Made by a program: the position numbers and the translations under genes
Assembly (NCBI GenBank): GCA_024640445.1
Contig: JAHEEZ010000124.1
Span: forward strand, 1-6,091
DNA from: Acidobacteriota bacterium
Lineage (GTDB): Bacteria; Acidobacteriota; Blastocatellia; Pyrinomonadales; Pyrinomonadaceae
Reading direction: 5' to 3'
Length of the DNA stretch: 6,091 nucleotides
The notes under the pieces: model-generated
What the model saw: the letters and a program-made list of their open reading frames with translations, nothing else
The model's database searches: none
Told to the model about the DNA's origin: nothing
Shown here: one piece after another, positions 1-5,147 of the stretch
Layout of the letters: each line of letters begins with the position of its first letter
How positions within the stretch are numbered: position 1 is the stretch's first letter

Positions 1-480
1 GTTCGTTCCGCCATTTGTGTTAAAAGTGATCGTGCCGATGGGTCCGGTAATGATGACTCCTTCCAGCCCGATAGCGAAGTCCTTTGTGCCCGACGCGATG
101 ATCCCGGTCGGGTTGATAGGAGTTGCGTAACCGGCAAGCTGGGCCGGCCCGGCAGCGTTCATAGGGACCTGCGCGCCAGTAAACGTATACCCGCTTTTTG
201 TTCCCGCTCCAAGTACGTCATCGATCAGGTCCTGCGCCTCGAGGTCGGTGAACGCCTGCACATCCAAACCCGCGCTGGAACCGGCAAAGCTTCCGCTTCC
301 GATCGTCGCCTGAAAAGTCGCCTGGGCTCCGTGATACGTTCGGATCGACGCCACCGCCGCCCCCTCGTTAGCCGCTCTTCTGGAAGCGATCAGGTTAGGG
401 ATCGCGATCGCGGCAATAATTCCGATAATAACAACAACGATCAGCAGCTCGATCAGCGAAAATCCTCTTTCAGTTCTCAC
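1..480 (-). CDS. Type IV pilin-like protein (prepilin with N-terminal cleavage/methylation domain), C-terminus cut by window edge
   Basis: This is a structural subunit of a type IV pilus or a type II secretion pseudopilus. Such proteins are cut by prepilin peptidase and assembled from the inner membrane. The 160 visible codons begin with a short basic leader (VRTERG, V read as Met) followed by the cleavage site G6/F7 and FSLIELLIVVVIIGIIAAIAIP. Glu at mature position 5 (E11 of the precursor), needed for methylation and assembly, is present. The hydrophobic helix runs to about residue 30 and continues as NLIASRRAANEG and an amphipathic stretch (AAVASIRTYHGAQATF). The Gly/Ala/Ser-rich globular part follows, with a GTKSGYTFTG strand typical of acidobacterial pilins. 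I chose the GTG start because GGAGGT lies 4 bases upstream and gives a normal 6-residue leader. An in-frame ATG at 526-528 would give an unusually long leader. The gene runs off the left edge, probably near its end. Which pilin system it serves cannot be told. Confidence 0.9.
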   Translation of the reverse strand, partial: MRTERGFSLIELLIVVVIIGIIAAIAIPNLIASRRAANEGAAVASIRTYHGAQATFQATIGSGSFAGSSAGLDVQAFTDLEAQDLIDDVLGAGTKSGYTFTGAQVPMNAAGPAQLAGYATPINPTGIIASGTKDFAIGLEGVIITGPIGTITFNTNGGTN

Positions 481-484
481 ACAG

Positions 485-490
485 ACCTCC
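485..490 (-). promoter_or_regulatory. Shine-Dalgarno of the pilin gene, decides the GTG start
   Basis: Read on the minus strand this is GGAGGT, a near-perfect anti-16S match, 4 bases before the GTG at 480-478. It favours GTG over the in-frame ATG at 528-526, which has no comparable site. Confidence 0.7.
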
Positions 491-954
491 GTAAATTCTA
501 CACACACCAATTCTCGGGAGAATGTCATTTGAAGACAAGTACTTACAAGCAAGGACCGTTCCCCGGGGGCACGAAAGACCATACGGCCGCGATGCCGGTG
601 CAAAGTGTTATGAATGAATGATTTAGTGCGGATTCGCATACGGCCGACTGCACCGTGCCGGGCGAAGTGCCACAAATTTCTGTTAACCTGGCCTGGATCG
701 CTGACAATTCTTGGCAGTCAACGAAACCTGTTGAGAGCTATCCCGTGTGCTCTGCGTGGGTTACCGAATTAACATCGAATCCGGGCAGCGATCCTATTGT
801 CAAAGCCGCATTGGCCGAAGCGAGGACGCGAAATTCGTTAGGACTCCACGGAAACTCAAAGCTGGTTCCGTGACTAAATTCCAAATTTGACCGGACAATT
901 TGCAGGTCGCGAGACCTTTGGACGTATCTGGCTACTTCAAGTATCATTCGATCT
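491..954. other. Divergent spacer between pilin and peptidase, no convincing gene
   Basis: This 464-base stretch lies between two divergent genes. Short open frames exist on both strands (plus 655-873, minus 738-947) but they overlap each other, resemble no family I know and lack good ribosome sites, so I do not call them. Visible structure is limited. A 10-base direct repeat CATACGGCCG occurs at 580-589 and 637-646. A 5-bp stem with a GCGA tetraloop (AGGTC-GCGA-GACCT) lies at 904-917, shortly before the peptidase start. Promoters for both flanking genes are expected here, but only weak matches are seen. Confidence 0.5.
510..538 (-). promoter_or_regulatory. Weak sigma-70-like promoter candidate for the pilin gene
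   Basis: On the minus strand, TTGTCT (538-533) and GAGAAT (515-510) are separated by 17 bases, each matching 4 of 6 consensus positions. A transcript would start about 25 bases before the GTG. The match is weak and could be chance. I saw no clear GG-N10-GC sigma-54 signature nearby, though many pilin genes use sigma-54. Confidence 0.2.
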
Positions 955-1911
955 ATGAAATCACTTTATCCGGAGATCGAGCCATTTGACACGGGCAAGT
1001 TCGAGGTCTCTGACATTCACACGATCTATTACGAGCGATGCGGCAATCCGGACGGGATACCGGTCCTTTTTCTTCACGGCGGTCCAGGAGGAGGTCTGAT
1101 CCCGATGTACCGCAGGTTCTTCGATCCTGCCGCCTACCACATTGTTCTGTTCGACCAGCGAGGCTGCGGAAGTTCGACACCTCATTCGGAACTTAAGGAA
1201 AACACCACCTGGGACCTGATCAAGGACATCGAGGTTATTCGGCGCAAATTCGGAATCGAGAAGTGGTACGTGTTTGGAGGTTCCTGGGGCAGCACTCTTT
1301 CGCTTGCGTATGCCGAAACGCATCCGGACCGATGCCGGGGGCTCGTACTGCGCGGTATTTTCCTGACCCGCCCGAAGGAGCTTAAGTGGTTCTACCAGTA
1401 TGGTGCATCCGAGATCTACCCGGACGCCTGGCAGCGTTACCGCGATGAGATCCCGGAAGATGAACGGGGCGACATGGTCGCCGCTTACTACAAGAGGCTA
1501 ACGAGCGATGACGAAAAGGTGCGAATATCGGCCGCTCGTGCATGGAGCGTATGGGAAGGCTCGACTTCGAAGCTCTTTCCGGACAAGGACCTGATAGAGC
1601 ACTGGGAAGACCCGATGGAAGCGCTCGCGCTCGCGCGCATTGAGTGCCACTATTTCATGAATAACTCGTTCTTCCCGAGTGAGGATTACCTTCTGGAAAA
1701 TGTGCATAAGATCAGGCACATACCAACGGTCATCGTTCAGGGGCGATACGATGTTGTTTGTCCGGCAGTTTCGGCCTGGGAGCTTCACGAGGCATTCCCG
1801 GAATCGGAACTGCAGATAATTGCCGACGCCGGCCACTCGATAAGCGAGAAGGGCATTTCAGCCGCGCTTGTTGACGCGACCGACAGGTTCAGAGACAAGG
1901 AAAATAATTGA
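955..1911 (+). CDS. pip: Proline iminopeptidase (prolyl aminopeptidase), peptidase family S33
   Basis: This cytoplasmic alpha/beta-hydrolase removes N-terminal proline from peptides (EC 3.4.11.5) and so helps recycle amino acids. At 318 residues it has the normal bacterial length. The oxyanion-hole loop HGGPGGG is at 41-47, followed by the conserved FDQRGCGSS (66-74). The nucleophile elbow GGSWGS (108-113) makes S110 the catalytic serine. D266 (QGRYDVVCP) and H294 (DAGHS) complete the triad, the same numbering I recall for the Xanthomonas enzyme. In the cap domain, E201 (WEG) and E230 (IECHYF) match the glutamates known to bind the substrate amino group. No signal peptide is present. The ATG is the first in-frame start and has only a poor ribosome site. 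The stop lies one base before the next ATG, so the two genes are probably translationally coupled. All key residues are intact. Confidence 0.95.
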   Translation: MKSLYPEIEPFDTGKFEVSDIHTIYYERCGNPDGIPVLFLHGGPGGGLIPMYRRFFDPAAYHIVLFDQRGCGSSTPHSELKENTTWDLIKDIEVIRRKFGIEKWYVFGGSWGSTLSLAYAETHPDRCRGLVLRGIFLTRPKELKWFYQYGASEIYPDAWQRYRDEIPEDERGDMVAAYYKRLTSDDEKVRISAARAWSVWEGSTSKLFPDKDLIEHWEDPMEALALARIECHYFMNNSFFPSEDYLLENVHKIRHIPTVIVQGRYDVVCPAVSAWELHEAFPESELQIIADAGHSISEKGISAALVDATDRFRDKENN

Positions 1912-1912
1912 T

Positions 1913-2137
1913 ATGCCGGTACTAAAAATAGTCGGATACGAAACAGGGAAGGCAAAGAAAGACCTCGCCGCGCTTTTGGCTGACAGGCTTCAGCTGGATG
2001 ACGCCGAGGCTCGAAGGATGTTCGAGGCGATAAATGACGGCCGCGGCGTGAGCCTCACTTTTGAGGATGAAGAGACCGCGGCCGGCCTTGGTCAGGAACT
2101 CGACGAGGCGGGAGCGAAGGTTCGCATAGAACCGTGA
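1913..2137 (+). CDS. Small protein with probable ClpS / ribosomal L7/L12 C-terminal fold
   Basis: I do not recognise a named gene. The 74-residue product reads as beta (VLKIVGY), two helices (GKAKKDLAALLADRL and DDAEARRMFEAIN), beta (GVSLTF), helix (EDEETAAGLGQELDEAG), beta (AKVRIEP). This order, and the ending DEAGAKVRIE, closely resemble the C-terminal domain of ribosomal protein L7/L12 (EEAGAKVELK). The segment DGRGVSL also lines up with the GRGV region of ClpS, which has the same fold. The NDD motif of true ClpS is absent and there is no L12 N-terminal dimerisation domain, so it is neither protein itself. Translation probably starts at ATG 1913, with AAGGA 11 bases upstream; a TTG 15 codons earlier in frame would overlap the peptidase and is less likely. 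The one-base gap after the peptidase gene suggests coupled expression. Function unknown; the fold assignment is my inference. Confidence 0.75.
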   Translation: MPVLKIVGYETGKAKKDLAALLADRLQLDDAEARRMFEAINDGRGVSLTFEDEETAAGLGQELDEAGAKVRIEP

Positions 2138-2254
2138 AGGTTGATCGCAGGCTCGCTTCTCAGGTGAATTTTAGGGCAATTAGCTGTATGATTGTCGGAG
2201 TCTGACTACATCCTTGACGCCGACGTCATTGCAAAACGGGGCCTTTAAAATCTT

Positions 2255-2506
2255 ATGTTAGGAACTACAGAAATCATTTTGATCGTGCTGGCAGTATTTC
2301 TCCTCTTTGGAGCCAGCCGTCTTCCAAAGCTCGCGAAATCGCTTGGCGAAAGCCGCAGGGCTTTCAAGGAGGGAATGGAAGAGGCCGAAAAGGAATTCAA
2401 GAACGAGGAAGAGTCCAAACTTCTGAATTCGGAAAAGGCTCCTGCGATCACCGAACTGAGCGACGATGAACTCGCCGCCGAACTTCGCCGCCGACAGACA
2501 AGTTAA
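2255..2506 (+). CDS. tatA: Twin-arginine translocase subunit of the TatA/TatE family
   Basis: TatA oligomerises in the inner membrane with TatC (and TatB where present) to export folded proteins carrying twin-arginine signal peptides. The 83-residue product has the standard layout. A very short periplasmic N-terminus with a polar residue (E6) leads into one membrane helix (about 6-18, EIILIVLAVFLLF). The FG hinge (F18-G19) is followed by an amphipathic helix with the family pattern LPKLAKSLGESRRAFKEG (23-40), then a charged, Glu/Lys-rich cytoplasmic tail ending in DDELAAELRRRQTS. The FGxxxLP hinge and lack of a long C-terminal region favour TatA/E over TatB. No tatC or tatB gene is in the window, so the rest of the system is elsewhere. 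The upstream gap of 117 bases shows no strong promoter or ribosome site, so it is unclear whether it shares a transcript with the peptidase pair. Confidence 0.93.
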   Translation: MLGTTEIILIVLAVFLLFGASRLPKLAKSLGESRRAFKEGMEEAEKEFKNEEESKLLNSEKAPAITELSDDELAAELRRRQTS

Positions 2507-2519
2507 CAGCGGGCCGCTG
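2507..2519. terminator. Small hairpin between convergent genes, possible weak terminator
   Basis: The palindrome CAGCG-GGC-CGCTG (5-bp stem, 3-base loop) lies between the tatA stop and the stop of the convergent methyltransferase gene, where a shared terminator is expected in an 18-base gap. There is no clean T-run on either strand; on the minus strand it is followed by TTAACTT. The support is mainly positional. Confidence 0.25.
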
Positions 2520-2524
2520 AAAGC

Positions 2525-3310
2525 CTAACCGACCTTACCTGTAACCACGGTTGCCTTTACCGAAAAACGGAAAGCCATTTCCTTCCTGTCTTCGTCTATT
2601 TTGGCCGCAAGGCGCTTCTCCACCCGCTCCCATTGATAGTCATCGAGGAATTCCAGCCACGAAGGCATCAAGAAATATCTTACGAGAGGTGAATCGAGGA
2701 ACTCTTTCCCGGACGCATATTCGAATGCCTCTGTCTTTGTCACCGATTTAACCTTTGTAAGATCTAACGACTTCGCGGCGGCCTCCGCCTGTTGTACCGT
2801 CGTGAGTTCGGTAATGAGCCTTTCGACCCCTTGCGCCTCTTCGGGCAGATCAAGCTCCAGTAGTACTTCCCAGAGATAGGAAAAGATCTCGCCGAAACTT
2901 CCTGATGTCGGAAGAAAAAAGACCAGTTTGCCCGAGGCGGACTCCCTTGCGTCGGCAAGGAATTCTTCCAGTTCATATGGCGGCACAAGACTCGCATCGG
3001 CGATCACCAACTCCGACCGTCCCATAGGGACTTCGGTCGAAAAATCAACTCCGCTTTGCACCGTCTCGGCTTTGGTCATCGCGATCTCGCAAAGGTCCGG
3101 ATTCTCGCAGACGGAAAAGATCTCGACGGCATCTCCCAGTTTGTCGCTGATCTCGATCGCATGCCCTCCGGCCCCGGCGTTCAAGTAAGTGATCGTAGAG
3201 AATTTCTTGACGACGACGCTCTCGTTGAAAATCTCGGTGAACTTCTTCGTCCACTCCGGCTCGACATAGATTCCGCGGAGGAACGACAACTCTTTTTCCG
3301 TTTTGTCCAT
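2525..3310 (-). CDS. Putative class I SAM-dependent methyltransferase-like protein
   Basis: The 261-residue soluble protein has the outline of a Rossmann-fold methyltransferase but I cannot name its substrate. A helical N-terminus (1-37) leads into beta-1 and a glycine-rich motif I, ITYLNAGAGGHA (40-51). An acidic residue at the end of beta-2 (E69 in FSVCENPDLCEIA) could bind the SAM ribose. SELVIADASLVPP (99-111) resembles the motif around beta-4, and GKLVFFLPTSGSFGE (127-141) resembles beta-5 with its following loop. The C-terminal third holds the aromatic block FLDSPLVRYFLMPSWLEFL, a charged helix, and a final strand pair (FRFSVKATVVTG). Motif I lacks the usual leading Asp/Glu (N44 stands there), so SAM binding is not certain. 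The ATG is followed by a charged start and no signal peptide. The upstream region has only a weak ribosome site. It converges on tatA and has no operon partner here. Confidence 0.65.
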   Translation of the reverse strand: MDKTEKELSFLRGIYVEPEWTKKFTEIFNESVVVKKFSTITYLNAGAGGHAIEISDKLGDAVEIFSVCENPDLCEIAMTKAETVQSGVDFSTEVPMGRSELVIADASLVPPYELEEFLADARESASGKLVFFLPTSGSFGEIFSYLWEVLLELDLPEEAQGVERLITELTTVQQAEAAAKSLDLTKVKSVTKTEAFEYASGKEFLDSPLVRYFLMPSWLEFLDDYQWERVEKRLAAKIDEDRKEMAFRFSVKATVVTGKVG

Positions 3311-3316
3311 AAATTG

Positions 3317-3346
3317 AATTTAACTCAAGCGGCCAAGATTCGTCAC
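3317..3346 (-). promoter_or_regulatory. Weak promoter candidate directly before the methyltransferase-like gene
   Basis: On the minus strand GTGACG (3346-3341) and TAAATT (3322-3317) are 18 bases apart, each matching 4 of 6 consensus positions. The -10 box ends only 6 bases before the ATG, so transcription from it would give a nearly leaderless mRNA, which would fit the absence of a good Shine-Dalgarno. The match is weak. Confidence 0.2.
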
Positions 3347-3485
3347 GCCGCCTTCAATACACATTTGCCTCGGTCGTTGCCATCGAGTCTGCCGCAAGAC
3401 TTGAAGTGACTCTCAAAAAGTGAGCCTGTAAGCTATTGAAAGTCGGTATGTTACTGAATCGCATACTTCTCCTGCAGAAATTTCC

Positions 3486-3515
3486 TTGACAGGCTTTGGA
3501 GTGGTCGTTTAGATT
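3486..3515 (+). promoter_or_regulatory. Sigma-70-like promoter candidate in the long spacer
   Basis: A perfect -35 box TTGACA (3486-3491) is followed after 18 bases by TAGATT (3510-3515), which matches 4 of 6 positions of TATAAT. It points toward the FG-GAP gene, but transcription would begin about 460 bases before that start and include all the hairpins of the spacer. Confidence 0.3.
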
Positions 3516-3766
3516 GGTGAGCACTCAAGGATACGGAATTCGGGTTTTTCCTCACAAAACACGAAATGCGCAGACTCCCAGAAGAACCGACAAACCAACA
3601 CCTCGTTCATCCGGCATCGCCGGGCGGCGCCGCTTTGCGGCCGACGGTTCGAATTAGGGTTCCGATCAAATAACCGTGATCTCGCACTCCCTCGAAGCCT
3701 GAAGAGATTCCACGGATTCCACTCCTTTAAGATCCGGCCGACGCAGTGCCGGAAATGCCGAAGCCG

Positions 3767-3784
3767 GCCGGGCACGCGCCCGGC
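3767..3784. repeat. GC-rich inverted repeat (7-bp hairpin)
   Basis: GCCGGGC and GCCCGGC pair around the loop ACGC. It abuts the 12-base perfect palindrome CGAAGGCCTTCG at 3784-3795. There is no T-run after it on either strand, so it does not look like an intrinsic terminator. Confidence 0.5.
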
Positions 3785-3981
3785 GAAGGCCTTCGCTTCG
3801 GTCGTTCCTCGCAGGTACCAAGCACACCTGTATTCTCCACGGCCCCGCGAGGCGCCGCCGGTCCGGCCGGCTCGGCGAAACCATTAATGAAGCTTGCTGC
3901 CGCCCGACGCTGTTTACACGCACGATCGGCGACATCGATAGTTCGTCAGGCGGTTGCAAGTGAATAGGAGTGAAATTGAAA

Positions 3982-5052
3982 ATGAAGAATCTTCCACGAA
4001 AGAAAGCGCCCAGAAGAAGAGCGCTTGTGATCTACTTTCTTGTCCTTACGACTGCCGCTATGGGCAGCGGTTTTGGTCTCATCAACTCAAAAAGGGATTC
4101 GAACGGCAAAATGTCTGCGATCGAAAAGATCGCCGGATATTTCTCTAAGCTATTCGGCGCGGCTTCGGCACGAGAGATTCATCTATCGAAGGAATATATC
4201 TATGCTGATTCGAGGCTTCTCGCCGTAGAGGATCCCGGTTCAGGAGGTCCGCCCCCGGCCGATCTGGCGGTCTGGCGTCCTCGATCCGGGACTTGGTGGG
4301 TTCTCGGCGGAGGGTCCGGATACACCGCACAGAACTGGGGGATCGAAGGCGACATTCCCGCCCAGGGAGATTTCGACGGTGACGGGAAGACGGATCTTTG
4401 CATTTTCAGACCGTCCGGCTCTGCCTGGTGGATCATGAGAAGTTCCGACGGGTCGAATCAAGCTGTCACCTACGGAGCCTCCGGGGACACGCCCGCGCAG
4501 GCGGATTACGATGGCGACGGTAACACCGATGTGGCCGTATGGAGGCCATCGAACGGCAACTGGTACATTCTGCGCTCGTCGGACGGAGCGACCGATCAAA
4601 GGCAGTTCGGCATCGCGGGCGATCAGCCCACCCCTGCTGATTTCGACGGCGACGGGCTCGCCGATACGGCCGTCTGGCGAACTTCCGACAGGACATTTTA
4701 CTCGGTCAACAGCAGCAACGGCGTGGTAACCAGCGTCACTTTTCCGCCCGGGAGTGAAGGGCCGGTTCCGGCGGACTACGACGGGGACGGTCGTGTGGAT
4801 CACGCGGTTCGTTCCGGCAACTCCTGGATCGTAAGCTACAGCCTTTCGGGTACGCGGTCCTCGATAGACTGGCAGCTGGCGGGGGATCTCGCCGTCCAAA
4901 ACGATTATGACGGCGACGGCAAGGTCGATATCGCGGTCTGGAGGGCAGACGGCGGTATATGGTTCATAAGGAACAGCTCTGACGGTTCCGTCAGGACCGC
5001 GCAATGGGGACAGTCCGGCGACATACCGGTGCCCGCCCTCTATCGCCGCTGA
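3982..5052 (+). CDS. Membrane-anchored FG-GAP/VCBS repeat protein, probable calcium-binding beta-propeller
   Basis: This is an envelope protein of unknown partner. Numbered from ATG 3982 it has 356 residues. A basic N-terminus (KKAPRRR) precedes one hydrophobic segment (about 14-34) without a clear cleavage site, so a membrane anchor is likely. A linker (35-70) leads to EYIYADSRLLAVED (71-84), a strip that resembles the end of RHS cores. Then six repeats of about 45 residues follow. Five carry the calcium-loop motif D-F/Y-DGDGxxD, starting at residues 130, 175, 220, 265 and 308, each followed by an AVWR-type strand and a W-rich strand. The first repeat (from about 86) lacks the loop and the protein stops just where a sixth loop would begin (VPALYRR), as in a propeller closed by its two ends. 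The fourth repeat is two residues short. Starts are ambiguous: AGGAG (3966-3970) fits TTG 3976 or ATG 3982; a GTG at 3970 overlaps it. The RHS-like gene lies 95 bases downstream. Confidence 0.85.
   Translation: MKNLPRKKAPRRRALVIYFLVLTTAAMGSGFGLINSKRDSNGKMSAIEKIAGYFSKLFGAASAREIHLSKEYIYADSRLLAVEDPGSGGPPPADLAVWRPRSGTWWVLGGGSGYTAQNWGIEGDIPAQGDFDGDGKTDLCIFRPSGSAWWIMRSSDGSNQAVTYGASGDTPAQADYDGDGNTDVAVWRPSNGNWYILRSSDGATDQRQFGIAGDQPTPADFDGDGLADTAVWRTSDRTFYSVNSSNGVVTSVTFPPGSEGPVPADYDGDGRVDHAVRSGNSWIVSYSLSGTRSSIDWQLAGDLAVQNDYDGDGKVDIAVWRADGGIWFIRNSSDGSVRTAQWGQSGDIPVPALYRR
4237..5049 (+). repeat. Tandem coding repeats of about 135 bases (six FG-GAP units)
   Basis: The GA(T/C)-T-(T/A)-(C/T)-GA(C/T)-GG-GA-CGG block encoding the calcium loop recurs at 4369, 4504, 4639, 4774 and 4903. 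Spacings are 135, 135, 135 and 129 bases. The first unit lacks this block. Units differ clearly at DNA level, so the array is old rather than recently expanded. Confidence 0.8.
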
Positions 5053-5147
5053 CCCAGGCGACCGAAGAAGAACAGTGCTCTTTCGCGTTCTCACCAACGC
5101 CGGAGCTTGCAAAAAAACCTGAAGAAGTTTTATGAGGTATAGAAAAA

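Larger units (their letters stand above)
3311..3969. other. Palindrome-rich spacer without a convincing gene
   Basis: This 659-base stretch separates the methyltransferase-like gene from the surface-protein genes. Overlapping short open frames on both strands (for example minus 3509-3775 and 3666-3959) look like by-products of GC-rich sequence: they overlap in several frames, are Arg/Pro/Ser rich and match no family I know. Between 3611 and 3880 are several short palindromes: CCGGC-ATC-GCCGG (3611-3623), GCCGC-TTT-GCGGC (3629-3641), a 7-bp stem with an ACGC loop (3767-3784), the 12-base palindrome CGAAGGCCTTCG (3784-3795), and CCGG/GGCC-rich sequence at 3851-3876. This could be an interspersed repeat remnant or a structured leader. 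I saw no tRNA cloverleaf and no riboswitch I can name. Confidence 0.5.

Noticed and set aside
331..621. 96-residue plus-strand open frame
   Set aside because: Antisense to the clear pilin gene; its Asp/Asn-rich stretch is the reverse of the pilin hydrophobic helix codons.
640..660. Sigma-54-like CGGCAC string on the minus strand upstream of the pilin
   Set aside because: The required GC at the fixed distance for the -12 element is absent.
655..873. 72-residue plus-strand open frame (GTG start)
   Set aside because: No recognisable family, no good ribosome site, and it overlaps an equally long open frame on the other strand.
738..947. 69-residue minus-strand open frame
   Set aside because: Overlaps the plus-strand frame, no known domain, and no ribosome site supporting it; treated as chance.
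2214..2251. Promoter candidate before tatA (TTGACG and TAAAAT)
   Set aside because: The spacing is 26 bases, too long for a sigma-70 promoter, and the -10-like box is only 3 bases from the ATG.
3645..3670. tRNA-like GGTTCGAAT string
   Set aside because: The flanking bases do not form the 5-bp T-arm and no cloverleaf can be folded around it.
3509..3959. Two overlapping minus-strand open frames (88 and 97 residues)
   Set aside because: They overlap in different frames over palindrome-rich sequence, have biased Arg/Pro/Ser composition and no known domain.
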